Of a stretch of DNA of 64,000 nucleotides, positions 49,401 through 61,721 are shown in pieces (the stretch's first letter is position 1; each line of letters begins with the position of its first letter). The notes beneath the pieces are model-generated. The model worked only from the letters and a program-made list of their open reading frames with translations. It was not told the DNA's origin and did no database searches. The position numbers and the translations under genes were made by a program. This stretch comes from Aphis gossypii (taxonomy: Eukaryota; Arthropoda; Insecta; Hemiptera; Aphididae): assembly GCF_020184175.1 (NCBI RefSeq), contig NC_065531.1, forward strand, positions 42,677,213 to 42,741,212, given 5' to 3'.

Positions 49401-52400
49401 ACATTTTCAACATATTTATTTTTGGAAACTTTTGAAGAGTAATTTAAGTAATAAAGCAACATTTTAAAGTAAAATAACAAATTAAATAGTTTACTTTTGA
49501 AGTAAATATATAAATTATAAATGGACAATATTCATTAACATAATTGTTTTGCACAGAGCATAGTATATTTGTGTAATACTTAAAATATGTCCTATAGAAT
49601 TTTAGAACAAAGCCGATTTCATTTCAATAGTAAAGTTATGAAATGCAGTTGATTCTTACATTTTTTAATTTTTATAAATTTGAATTTAATTTTATCAAAA
49701 AAAAAAAAAAAAATGATAAAATTAAATACAATATAATATTAAATAATTTTCTAACTATCTATAGATATAGTAATGGAGTAATAATAAAATTAATTACATT
49801 TAGTTCATTATAATGTACATTGTTTTTTACCTTCTTGATTTGTTTACAATACAAAAGTTATAGTAGTATGCAGTAGCGGTGTGAACTTTTTTACTATGAA
49901 GCAACTACTTTAAATACATTCCCACTCACCAACTTTTTCACATTTTACACTATTCACACATTTTAAAAATAAGATTAACCATTCAGAATATGAATTTATT
50001 GTTTTAAATTATAATTTATATATTTAGGTAATGTTCTCATCTTAAGGTTTAATAATTGGTTAACTCACTCTATTGTCAAGCTAATTACACAAAATAAGTT
50101 CTGCTCAACACAAATTTATTATTTTATATATTAATATTATGTAAAAAAAAATATCTGTGGATATTGCAATATCTTAACCATACAATCCCTATATCTTTAC
50201 ATTAATAAATAATTTTGATTAAATATAAGAACAATTTTAAATTTATTACAAATGAAAATAAATAGTTAGAAAATACATTTTAGTTAACCATGTTGTTAAA
50301 ATTTAAATTTTATTAGTATATCTTTGTTTAATAAGTGTTCTTTCTTTTTTAGCGTTCGAAGTGTAATGCACAAATACCTTGAAAAAAAAGAAGAAGTTAA
50401 TTTTGATAAAATCTTCAATCAAGTTTTAGGTAATTTAAAAAATGAATTTATCTCACAGTTCGTCCTCTTGCATACCTATTTAAATACTATATAGCAGGAG
50501 TGGACGATCTAAAAAAATATACTTCACCTTTGAGGTTCGACTTCCATCATTTTTTTTATTATTGAATAACTTAAATTATTAAGAAAAATATAGAGCATGA
50601 AAAATAAATAAAAAATAAAAATAAATTCTAACATGATCAACTAATTGGCTGATCCTGCTATATAGTATATCTATTATTCTGTTCTGCTTAAAGTTTATAT
50701 TTTGTATTAAGTACCTATTAATTAATATTTATTAAAAATCATGTTTCAAAAATATTTAAAAAAAAGTTAATCTTAAAGACAAATATAGTGAACACCTTTA
50801 CATATTGTTTTACAATAAAATTAAAATTTATATATTATTACCTATATATAATATTTATTTCAAATTAATAAACTTAATAATATTGAAAATTATTTTATTG
50901 CTTTTAATGTTCTAGGTTACTTGTTATTCAAAGATTTCTGTGAACATCTACCTGAAGATGAGCAAATACCTGAAATTAACTTTTATGATGAGGTAAGATT
51001 TATAATTCCAGTAAATATATACCAATGTATTCATTGTTCAGATTTGAAAATAAATAAATAATTTAAATATTATCAATCTACATTTTCCCTAAGGTAGTTA
51101 GTATAAATAAACTTAATTTTTTAATTGCCCTATAATTTTATGTGTGAAATTCTCTTATTATGCTTTTTTACTAGTTATATATTTTTAATCAAATCTTGGT
51201 TATGTAAAATATTTAATACCTAAATTTTATTTTTAAAATTGGTTTGACTTTTTAAGATGTTTTTACTTGGCAATTTTTTATTTTATAATGTAATGAAGTA
51301 TATTAATGCTTATAATTTATTTTTAAATAAATTAAATAATCTCTTTATTATAAATTAAATAAAAATTATAATTTAGTACGATATATTGATGTATGTAAGC
51401 TAGTAATGTATGAATAATTATTGAGCATCAAAAAATAAAATTATGTATATATATTAATAACCAATCTTAAAACCCAATTATTTATGCTAGAGTTAAATTG
51501 TTTTTAATCCCAACATACTTTCGTTTGCGAAATATAAAACTTTGCCACTATTAAAAACAACCATTATTTGAGATGACATATGACATCATAAAGCAAAATG
51601 GAAGGAGGCCTGGGGACTGAAGTTTTTTCATCATAAAAATAGGGTGAGCTTTGTGGTCAAGTGGAACTGTTACAAAACAGCCCCTGTCATCTTTCCTTGT
51701 AACTTTAATAAGTGACCTCTATACACTGTAAACATGTCTATCCATATAAATTCTCAACAACTTGAATCTTGCATCTCCATTGAGATTTTTTTTTATACAT
51801 ATACATTGTTAATTTTATCTGCAGTCTTACTAAATATTAATCTTAAAAACATAAAAAACATACATTATTTTTATAATAAATTATTTTTTGGAGTAATTAA
51901 TAAAGAAATGGAATTATAAATTAGGTAGTTAATGTATATTGCAAAATTCATATTTTTAATTAACATATTTATAAATAAATAAATAACATCTAGCCATAGT
52001 ATAAAATATAAATATATTTTAGTATTAACTATATAAAATAAATCATGAAAATATATTTTATTAAATAATATAGTATGTAGTAGTGTAGTATCTATATTTA
52101 CTATATCAATGGTTTCTAAACTATGTTTCCCCTTGGGAGGCTCAAGCATTTAACAGGGGAAGCGCAAGATAAATATTGATATTGTACTTATGTTCTTTTA
52201 CATTATAAGTACCAGAGCTAGATCTAGGGGGCTAAACCAGGGCATTTTCCCTGGAAATATTAATAGGGGGGCTCCAGCTATAAAATATGTTAGATCCGGC
52301 CCTGAGAAGTACTTATATAATACTATATACTAATAAACAATATTGTTTCATTTGTTCAAGGAATGTGCAAATAACTTTTTTATTTTTGGGGATGTGTGAA

Positions 52401-55400
52401 TTAAAAAATATGGGATCCTCTGTATTTTATATCAATTATTTAGGTATATAGGTACATATTTATGTATTGTTTTCAGAATAAAATTTTAATTTTATCAATA
52501 AATCAATATTGTGTTAAATATTATTGATAATAAACTATATTTTTTACTAATGTATAGATAATTTTTCTCAATTATAGAGATCATTGTGTTAAATGTATCA
52601 TCAGAATGTTTTATTTGCTTTTAATTATTTTGAAGTTTACTAACAAAAAGCCTTTTGGTCTTTTAATATTAAGTTCGTTCATTAGTTTTTAACAAAAAAA
52701 AAAATTAAACAATTTGCTTTTTTATAAATTATTGATTGTATTATATTGTAATACAAATTTAATTTATATACATGTATATTGTATATTGATATTCTGAGTT
52801 AAAAGTTGTATCTTTTTTTTTTTTTTTTAGATCAAAAGGTATGAAAAATTAGAATCAGTTGATGAGAGAAGAAAATTAGCTAGAGATATTTATGATAATT
52901 ATATTATGAAAGAACTTTTGTCACATACTCATGTAAGTAAAAATGATTTCATTAGAAAGATAACAATAAATTTTCAGAAATTATTTATTAAACTCTTAAC
53001 AATTTATAACTATAATAATGTAATCTTTATTTTTACATTTCAGTCTCAACATTTCTATCCAATGCTCATAATCAAACAGCTTATTATATTATTGAACTAA
53101 TTATTCATTTTATCAGCCTTTTGAATCATTATTTGTTGTTTATCAATTTTTCTTCCCTCTCAGTTCCAAATAAATATATCCTAACTTAATTTTACTTTTT
53201 TTAATCAAAATCATGTATCTTGTATTCATTGCATAAATTATTTAAATTATTAACTTATACACTTGTAACTTAAAGCTGTTTCTCTGTTTAAATGTAATAA
53301 TAAATAATCATAGTTTCATTTACTCCTTTTACATTAATTTTAATTATATTTTTTAGAATTATCCTAAAGATGCAGTAGCTCATGTTCAAAAATATTTGAT
53401 GAAAAATGAAGTGCCTGTTAATTTATTTGAAGTAAATAAACTACTCTTTTAAAATTAGTTTTTATGTAATCAATAATCATATATTTTTTATTTTTAGCCT
53501 TATATTAAAGTAATATTCAATCATCTTCGAGAAGAACCTTTTAAAAAATTTTTAGAAAGGTATGAATACTTTTTATTTATTTTTAAAACTATTTTAACAT
53601 TATAGTTATACTTATATTAATAATGTTAATTGTTTATTTTTTATTAGTGATAAATATACTAGATTCTGTCAATGGAAAAATTTAGAACTTAATATTTCGG
53701 TAAGTAATTTGAAGTATATATAATATAATATATACCACATACATGTTTAAATTTGAAATTACTAAATGATAGTATTTTTTTATTTTAGCTGACCATGAAC
53801 GATTTTAGTGTTCACCGTATAATTGGTAGAGGTGGTTTCGGTGAAGTTTATGGTTGTAGAAAAGCTGATACTGGAAAGATGTATGCAATGAAATGTCTTG
53901 ATAAAAAACGAATAAAAATGAAACAAGGGGAAACACTTGCCTTAAATGAGCGTATTATGTTGTCTCTAGTCAGTACAGGGGTAACTATTTATTATTCTAA
54001 TAAAAATTATATATTTAAATATGCAATTAAATGACTCAATTGGTTTAATGATTTGTTATTTAACTTGGTTTATAGGTGGACTGCCCTTTTATTGTCTGTA
54101 TGACGTATGCATTTCATACCCCTGATAAGCTTTGTTTTATATTAGACCTAATGCACGGTGGTGATTTACATTATCATTTAGCACAGCATGGTGTATTTAA
54201 TGAACTTGATATGAAGTTCTATGCTGCTGAAGTAATTTTAGGTAAATATAACAAAATTAGTTAAATATTTTTATTTATATAAAACATTAATTTTCTCAGT
54301 CAAGTTTTGTGATTATTTTTTCTATTAGTTATGTATAAATACTTAAAATTATATTTTTTAAATATTGATTTAGTAAATAAGTATTTTATATGTTAAGATT
54401 ACCCTTTACATATTTGTAACTATAAATTTTTTATAATTAGGCTTAGAGCATATGCACCGAAGATTTATTGTCTACAGGGACTTAAAACCAGCCAACATAC
54501 TTTTAGATGAGTATGGACATGTACGAATATCAGATTTAGGTTTAGCTTGTGACTTTTCTAAAAAGAAGCCACATGCAAGCGTGTAAGTTAAATAACATTG
54601 AATGTGTTGAATATGACCATTTTAATATATATTTTTTAATTAGGGGAACACATGGTTACATGGCACCAGAAGTGTTATCAAAGGGAACAGCTTATGATTC
54701 AAGTGCAGATTGGTTTTCTTTTGGTTGCATGTTATACAAACTACTTAAAGGCCACAGTCCATTCAGGCAACATAAAACCAAGGACAAACACGAGATAGAT
54801 CGAATGACCTTAACAATGGTATATATTTATCAATTCTCAAGCTTTTTAATTTTTATAAAATAAAAGCTATTTTATTTTTTTCTTAAAGTGTTTATTAGTT
54901 AAGACTATAAGTAAATAATATTAAACATACTCATTATTTTTTAATTGAATTAATTTCAAGCATGAATTTAATAAATTTAATATTCATAAACACATTAAAA
55001 TAATTATGCTATGGTTTATTATTTATAATATAATAAAATATGTATTTGTTAATTTTGTTAATTCAAATTAACAAAAACAGTTTATGTTGCAGAATGTAGA
55101 ACTTCCAGATTCTTTTTCAAAAAGTTTAAAAGATCTTTTAGAAGGACTTTTACAACGTGATATAAATGAAAGAATTGGGTGTCGAGGAAGGGGGTAAAAT
55201 AATTTCTAACATTTATAACTAATGTATAGTTTTTTTTATTAATTCCATTTTTTCTTTCTATTTAGGTCTGATGAATTAAAAGAACATCCATTTTTTGCGG
55301 GACTTGATTGGCAACAAGTATACATGCAAAAATATACACCACCTCTTATACCCCCTCGAGGAGAAGTTAATGCTGCCGATGCATTTGATATTGGTTCGTT

Positions 55401-56290
55401 TGATGAAGAAGACACAAAAGGCATTAAAGTAAATTAAAAATTTTTTTTATTTTTATAAGTGAAATATATGGATAATAATTTTTCTGAATATTTATACATA
55501 ATAGTTAACTGATGCTGATCAAGAACTTTACAAAAACTTTTCTATAACTATATCCGAAAGATGGCAAAATGAAGTTGCTGAAACAGTATTTGAAACAGTA
55601 AATTCTGAGGCTGATAAAGCTGATCAAAAAAGAAAGTCTAGGCAAAAAAAATTCAATGAACACAATGAAGAAGGTATATTAATAATAAACAAATAAATAA
55701 AAAACATTTATAACTAATTAAATAAATGTAATCTTTTTTGTTTTCTTTAGAATCTGATTGTATTCTTCATGGGTATATTAAAAAATTAGGAGGACCATTT
55801 GCATCTGCATGGCAAACAAGGTATGCTAAACTATACCCTAACCGGTTGGAGTTACATTCAGATTCGGGTTCAGTAAAAACCGAAGTAATCACATTAGACC
55901 AAGTATTAGAGGTCAGTCCTGAGTTAGTAATTGTTAAAAATGAGCAATGCATTGTATTGCGTATGAAAGATGGAAAAGATGGCAAACTAGTTCTTACCAA
56001 TAGTGTAAGTTTTTTATCAAAAATTACTATTACTATAATTATATATTCTGCTTGCAACATTAATAATTTTACTACATAATTCATTGTAACTTGATAATTT
56101 GTATTTATATTATTGTAAATATAAATTACAATTATAGGATGAAATTGGTTTAAAAGAATGGGCATTGTCATTACGGTCTACACATAAATCCACACATGAT
56201 CTGTTAAAAAAATTGAAAAAACCAGGGAAAATGTTCATACAAGAAGAAGCTGATCCACTAACATCCACTACAAACACCAACGGAAATTAG
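46500..56290 (+). CDS. Gprk1: G-protein-coupled receptor kinase, GRK2/3 (beta-adrenergic receptor kinase) type, 16 exons
   Basis: Phosphorylates agonist-occupied GPCRs to start arrestin-dependent desensitisation; recruited to the membrane by G-beta-gamma and lipids through its PH domain. Exons: 46500-46612, 50353-50429, 50916-50992, 52831-52932, 53357-53431, 53498-53559, 53648-53699, 53789-53980, 54076-54241, 54441-54582, 54644-54818, 55093-55193, 55266-55428, 55505-55673, 55751-56004, 56138-56290. All phases agree: 690 residues (human GRK2 689). The N-terminus [20 protein letters not shown] is near-identical across animals. RGS-homology domain about 30-185; kinase about 192-455 with GRGGFGEV loop, K221, catalytic D319 (YRDLKPAN), metal D337 (SDLG, the GRK form of DFG) and APE; AGC tail with [22 protein letters not shown] domain about 559-652. 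Intron 1 is 3.7 kb, the rest are short. CpG-rich promoter. Intact. Confidence 0.98.
47803..49665 (+). repeat. Pair of direct repeats inside GRK intron 1
   Basis: A roughly 40-bp core starting AGCCGATTTCATTTCAATAG is repeated almost exactly at 47889-47929 and 49611-49651, with a single A/G difference seen. Similarity extends upstream, with gaps, to TGGACA at 47803 and 49522, and a short way downstream. The spacing is about 1.7 kb. It could be two copies of an unclassified repeat or an intron-internal duplication. Confidence 0.7.
48479..48527. repeat. Inverted repeat, 12-bp perfect arms, GRK intron 1
   Basis: TGTTAGGTATAC (48479-48490) and GTATACCTAACA (48516-48527) are exact reverse complements with a 25-bp loop. 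The same GTTAGGTATA/TATACCTAAC arms occur in a hairpin near 17670-17701, so this may be a recurring genomic motif. Confidence 0.65.
50495..50657. mobile_element. hAT-type MITE in GRK intron 2, 163 bp, perfect 8-bp TSD
   Basis: The left end is CAGGAGTGGACGATCT; the right end is AATTGGCTGATCCTG. The inverted repeat is weak beyond CAGGA/TCCTG. The target duplication is exact: CTATATAG at 50487-50494 and 50658-50665. It is a different family from the CAGTGGCGTAG elements, resembling CAGGGGTGGCCAA-type hAT ends. Confidence 0.8.
52213..52304. mobile_element. Short hAT-type MITE in GRK intron 3, 92 bp, 7/8 TSD
   Basis: The left end CAGAGCTAGATCTAGGGGGC and the right end TTAGATCCGGCCCTG are inverted repeats of the CAGGGCCGGATCTA type. 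Flanks ATAAGTAC (52205-52212) and AGAAGTAC (52305-52312) match 7 of 8. It may sit inside an older CAGTGGTTCTCAAACT-like relic starting near 52108 (CAATGGTTTCTAAACTATG). Confidence 0.75.
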
Positions 56291-58330
56291 TTACATAATA
56301 AGGTATTAGGTTAAACAAATCTCTTTGAATGAATCTCAAGGCTTCTCTTTAAATTAAATTAAATATTCTGCTTTATCCATCCCTTTCCTCAGTTCCCAAT
56401 TTTTGTCGACTATTCAGATTTAATTTGCTAAGGTTAGTGTAACGCTACTTTATAAGACTGTGGTGTTTCATTATTTCTTGTTATTATATCGAGAAGACGA
56501 GAACGGATAGAATAGATCAATCTAATAAAATACTATTTTTTATACATTTTATAATTTTTTAGTACAATTTTTTCTAATACATACATTTTTGAGCATTATG
56601 AAGACCATATTTAAAAAAGAAGTTCATGACATATGAAAGTATTTCTGATATTTGGTGCCATAAAAATCTTTAATCTCAATCTACAATCATGTATTGTATT
56701 TTCTATTGTACATACATATTTTTTATTTTACTTATGCCAGTAAATCTTTTTAGTCGAGTATTGTGAATTTGTAACAGGTTGTTAAAGATTGTATATTTCC
56801 ATGTATCAATTTAAAATTACATTTTCTAAATTTAAAACTAACAAAACAAAAATTATTTGCATGTCATATCTTAAGTATGTGTAAGATAAAGTTATATTTT
56901 ACTGTTTTTATTTTTTATTTTAAGTTATGTCGTTATGCAATAAATCATTTTTCTTGTTACTTTTTCAAAAATACTCTGAAAATTCTAAAATGTTTTAAAA
57001 TTTACTTTTTTAGAAAAAAAAAAACAAAAATTAAAGTAATTTATTTATTATATTATATAGATTTCATTATTTTGAATTAGTTTTGTATAACTATGAAGAA
57101 ATATAGATAATTCATTGATATTGAGAGATGGGAGGAGGAAATTTTGTTTTAAATATGAAAGTCAAACATTGGTGTATTTTGTAGCTTGAATCGGAAATCA
57201 TATTATTGTTGTAAATTGTCAACCTTGCAGAACTTTTCAGTTGTAAATATTTTCTGTTTAGTTTTAACTACACTTAACCTATTCAAGCTAGATTTCTTAA
57301 GTAAATAAGATGGTAGGCAATTTTTTATGATTAACATTCTTTTTTCAAATTGCAGTTAAATAAGTAAATTCTGTTAACCATGTAATTCAATTTGTTTATC
57401 AGTATCTTAAAATGCATTTTGACTGAATTAACATCATGTCTAGTCGGTAAATAATGTATATTAATCCAATTGTGGTTTATTTATAAATTGTACCATTATA
57501 AATTGGAATACATCATAGTGATTTCGCTATTAAGTATCCGCTTTTTGGCTCTCTATTGAAGTCATCCAATTAAATTTATAACAAGACTGATAATTTCAAT
57601 GTGTTAAAACGAAAAAGAAATTCATATAATTTTCATCAATATTTTGATCACTGTCTAACTCTTAGGACTTAATTTTTCACTTTATTTGCACCTCATAAAT
57701 GATTTAATATAATATGAATAGAATAAAACATTTTACTTCAAACTAAGCCTTATCAATGTTAATATTATGACATAAATTTACAAATTTCTTATGCCAACTT
57801 ACTTATAATTTTTTTTTAATGTCGACAATCAAAAAATATATATCTTTTACAATATTGTGGCCAACAAAATTTGTAAATAAATTTTAATTTTAAAATTCCT
57901 GCATCATATGTTATAAAAACTTTGTAAATATTATATTATAATATATGCTAGTCTAGAAAAGTAGGTAATTAGTAATTACCAATTTAATTATCAAATAAAT
58001 ATAATTATTATTTAGGCCTAATTAGGTTTAATATGAAATTATAAATTGCTTTTGAATTACTATTTTGTCCACTATATTTTATATTATTACTATTGTTTTT
58101 GTTTTGTTTTTTTTATTATTATTCACATCTAGACAGTGTACACCGTTTGTCATCACCTCAAATTAAATCAATAATAATCTCAATGTAATATTTAAATTTT
58201 AATGACCATTAGAGAGAAAGGTATATAATATATTTAAACATAACTTACAGTATAATTGTTAATATTTAAATCTTCTACCAACTTATTGTTCTTTTTATTG
58301 TTATTTTGTTTAAATAAATAAATAAAAAGT
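56291..58330 (+). other. GRK 3' untranslated region and intergenic DNA
   Basis: Downstream of the GRK stop there is no further exon. Candidate AATAAA signals occur at several places (for example near 56939 and the AATAAATAAATAAA cluster at 58312-58325). The true 3' end, and so the length of the untranslated region, cannot be decided. The 67-codon frame at 56877-57080 is AT-driven. Confidence 0.4.
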
Positions 58331-58892
58331 ATTATTTTTATTGTTAATTCATTTAAATTTTTTATATCTTTTGTTACTTTATTTATTTATTTTATTGTAT
58401 TATTATTTATATTTATTATTATTTTGTTATAATGTATATTATTTATTAATTTAACCTAGTCTTTAAAACCGTGAAAATTACAACTTTTATTGTTTTAATT
58501 AGCATTGCAATCCCATTGTAATAAATTATACAATTAACATCATGTATACACACATTTCAACTTAATGAGTATTGTAATATTTTAGATATGATGTTTATCT
58601 AATATTATATTACATATGATTTAATTAGGTGCGATTGCTTTTTTATCAAGTTATTAAGATTGTATGAAAATATAGATTAGAATTTAAAAGAAAAAACTTA
58701 ATATAACTTGATTATCCAGTTATGTATAATTATTGTTTAGAGTTAAAATAAAATTTAAAAAAAAATGTATCAAAGTGTAATGCAATAAATCCCATTAAAT
58801 GTACACACGTAAAATGTATTTCAGGGAATTTTTATCGATATAAACCTTTGATCCTCTGCTATGTTTGTCTATTGTTCATTTTAACCAAGTGA

Positions 58893-59142
58893 TTATTTTA
58901 TTTGATCACCATTTGGAATTGTTCCAAATGTTTGCGTGGTTTTTGGAAATGTTCTTAACTTTCTCAGGTATTTCCAAAATCTTAATGTCTTTGGAACTAC
59001 TCCAATAGCTAACATATTTATAGATGTATTGTATGAGACTAAGTAAAAATGCCACAACAATATCAAAATGAATTGGACATTGCCAGTGGGTTTTGGAATC
59101 CTCTTGCCAATATATTTCAATACAAAACATTGTAACTATCAA
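58893..59142 (-). pseudogene. Possible decayed coding relic, unidentified
   Basis: Two overlapping minus-strand frames of 75 and 78 codons give unusually varied residues for this AT-rich region (for example YWQEDSKTHWQCPIHFDIVV in one frame). A second patch at about 59570-59840 (minus) shows protein-like pieces (YQSLFQEIQETMVSSHQLKS, then CDIDGIVKEEIKCFTEYRNL) separated by stops and frame changes. Together they could be remains of one multi-exon gene or processed copy. I recognise no family; this is inference from composition. Confidence 0.25.
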
Positions 59143-60322
59143 AGAAAAAATATATCTTGTCTATTAATTTTCTGTTTAAGTCCTTGTTAAATAAATTGAA
59201 AATAATTCCTATTTTATCAATTATTTTAATTTGGTACTTTTATTTGTTAAAACATGAACTTATGAATAAAATAAAACAAGAATCATTCTCAGATTATTAA
59301 CTATTCTATATTAACTATTTTATATTTATTAAAAGCTATACAGTTAAGTAATATTTGAATTTATCATTTTTCAACAAAGTAAAATTAATAATAGGTGGTA
59401 ACTTATTGGTTAATTAAATTTTGAAAAAAGAATGTGTCGTGTATTGGTTAAATTTTAAGTTGGATTAAATACAATTTAATACAGAAATTTACTAAATTCT
59501 AAATATTCTAATACAAATGTATTTTTAAACTTTTTAAAAGATTAATTGTTAAGTAGGAAGGAATTTTAGTTCTAGTAATAGATTTCTGTATTCTGTGAAG
59601 CATTTAATTTCTTCTTTCACAATACCATCTATATCACAATTACATTGTTCTATTGACGGCAAAGTTTAATATAAAAATGGCAAAGAATTACCATAATATG
59701 GAAACTAATCTGGATCCTATTGAGTGTTGCTAATGACTTAAGTTGATGCGATGATACCATAGTTTCTTGAATTTCTTGAAATAATGATTGATATTTGATA
59801 CAATATTCACTTTCATATCAATAAAACTCCAAGAGATAAACCTTAAGCTGAAATAAGTGTTTCTTAGTTTCATTGTAATAAAATTCATGATTTTTATATT
59901 TTATGACTTAAAAATCAACTAGGATATAATCATATATTTGTCTTAATTTTAGTAGATAAAAATAAAAATAAATTCTTTTATGCTATACTACTGACCAGAT
60001 AAATCTTTGAGTCAATAGTTTTGAGCGTCACAAATTATATTCTAATAGAGGTATTTGAATAATATAAAAAAAGAATTGTATGAGATAAGTATATATATAT
60101 TAATTATTATGAAGACATTTTTAATGAAATATACACAAAATTGTATTGTAATATATACTAAAAATGTATACAATTTAATAATATATTAATCAATACTTAT
60201 ACAAATCAAAAACATTATGAAATGTACACATAGGTAAATCTACTTAAATTAATAAGGCTGAGTTCAATTAAACAGGTAAAATGTAAAACAAATTTCCTTA
60301 TGATATGGACTAAAACGTAATT
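59143..60322. other. Intergenic DNA upstream of the Skp1 3' end
   Basis: Apart from the possible relic at 59570-59840 there is nothing I can name. Confidence 0.4.
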
Positions 60323-60328
60323 TTTATT
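60323..60328 (-). terminator. Candidate Skp1 poly(A) signal
   Basis: AATAAA on the minus strand, 105 nt past the Skp1 stop codon. It is the first canonical signal downstream that I could find. Confidence 0.4.
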
Positions 60329-60432
60329 AGAAAAAGTAAATAAATATAAAATAAAAGTATATTATTAAATGAAAAATTAAAATTACGTTGTTGACAAAAA
60401 AAAAATGTATATCATTTGTAGATAAATATCAA

Positions 60433-60921
60433 TTACTTTTCCTCACACCATTCGTTTTCTTTACGAACTTGATCCTCCTCTGCAGCTGTGAAATCATTTT
60501 TTATGTTGAATGTTTTCCTTATTTCCTCAGGTGTTTTACCCTTAATCATATTGGCAACAGTCTTGCAAGTGACATCCAACAACCCTTTGATATCCAAGTA
60601 GTTAGCGGCCAGTATGAGTTCAAAAAGTGTACCCTGATCCACCTTCAAGAAATCCGCATCCCAGCTAGATATATCGTCGGTACGCTTTTCCCGTCCTTCA
60701 TCGTCTTCAGCCGGTGGTGGGTCATCCTTGTGGTATGTTGCCCACTGGATAACCTTCTTCAATATACCAGCGTTCACGTTTGGTAATGGGACGATCTCCT
60801 CATCTTCCTCTTCCAACCCTAAGTCTTCTACCATAGTTTTAATAGTTACCGAAGCTTTGGCGATCTCGAAGTCGACTTGAAAGACTTCTCCATCTGAACT
60901 TTGCAGCTTAATCATAGGCAT
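60433..60921 (-). CDS. Skp1: S-phase kinase-associated protein 1 (Skp1), SCF ubiquitin ligase adaptor
   Basis: Bridges Cul1 to F-box proteins in SCF E3 ubiquitin ligases (cytosol and nucleus). A single uninterrupted coding exon of 162 residues matches the family length. N-terminal BTB/POZ-type fold: MPMIKLQSSDGEVFQVD, then the acidic LEEEDEEIVPLPNVN loop. The C-terminal dimerisation/F-box-binding half includes VDQGTLFELILAANYLDIKG, LLDVTCKTVANMIKGKTPEE and IRKTFNIKNDFTAAEE, ending KENEWCEEK, all hallmarks. The ATG in CAAGATGCC context is the family's conserved start; an AG directly before it could be a leader-intron acceptor. Codon choice is less AT-biased than in the neighbouring genes. Skp1 families include retrocopies, but here the frame is intact and the base use suggests a working gene. 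Convergent with GRK. Confidence 0.98.
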   Translation of the reverse strand: MPMIKLQSSDGEVFQVDFEIAKASVTIKTMVEDLGLEEEDEEIVPLPNVNAGILKKVIQWATYHKDDPPPAEDDEGREKRTDDISSWDADFLKVDQGTLFELILAANYLDIKGLLDVTCKTVANMIKGKTPEEIRKTFNIKNDFTAAEEDQVRKENEWCEEK

Positions 60922-61400
60922 CTTGAAATGTCGCGGTATACGAAACAGGGGGTAAAAATACAGTCGGGGAAAATAAAATAATTATTTTAATGACAGTTTA
61001 ATATTAGATATTTGATAAGAGTCAAGCAAGAATGGTGTATACGTATTTATATAAATTATATTTTTTTGACACTCGGATCGACTAAATATGAGAAGGAACA
61101 ATATATTGACTGTAGTAAAATGGATTGAGCTTTTTGACGCTTGACGCTTGACGCTTGTGTTATGGTCAAACTACAAACACTCGTACGTTAGTACGTTACA
61201 TATGGGAAATGTATATCGGAACGAATTGGGATTAGGCTTATTGGAGATATGGAAAAACAGTGTTTCCAACGTTAGAACTGTTAGAAGTGCTGATAGTCGA
61301 TAACTTAAATTTGCACTCTGGCACTCTGCATTATAATTGCGGAAGTTTCGGACCAAATAACCGACCTACAACTACTTTAAACTTACAAACACGATTTACG
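60922..61400 (-). promoter_or_regulatory. Skp1 upstream region
   Basis: Modestly GC-richer DNA with CpG sites precedes Skp1. It includes three tandem 7-bp units TGACGCT (61135-61155) that contain the TGACG half-site seen in CRE/ATF-type elements. A TATA-like TATTTTT lies in the pyrimidine-rich stretch near 60955. No start site can be fixed. Confidence 0.4.
61135..61155. repeat. Tandem repeat, TGACGCT x 3
   Basis: Three exact 7-bp copies about 215 bp upstream of the Skp1 start codon. TGACG is a known ATF/CREB half-site; the regulatory role is inference. Confidence 0.8.
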
Positions 61401-61721
61401 ATAGTACCATGAAGACTAGGTATAATATAATAAAAATAGACTATTATTATTAGACATTAATATATTATTATTCTATTATTCACGGATAGTACTAACTACT
61501 AGGTACCTTAAATTGTACTTAATAGATGAATAAGATTATAACCAAAGATATATAAAAATATTTATATAGGTTCACCTATCTGTGATTATAACACATAATA
61601 AATTATTATAAATCTACCATGAATAATACTCGAATAAACTCGAGAATTTCAAAGAATAAATTTAAGAAAATCGATACATATTGATTTAAAAACGCATTTT
61701 AATTTTATTATAAGTTAGGTT

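Noticed and set aside
55767..56171. 134-codon frame on the minus strand
   Set aside because: Antisense shadow of the GRK PH-domain exon plus adjoining intron.
60388..60786. 132-codon frame on the plus strand
   Set aside because: Antisense shadow of Skp1.
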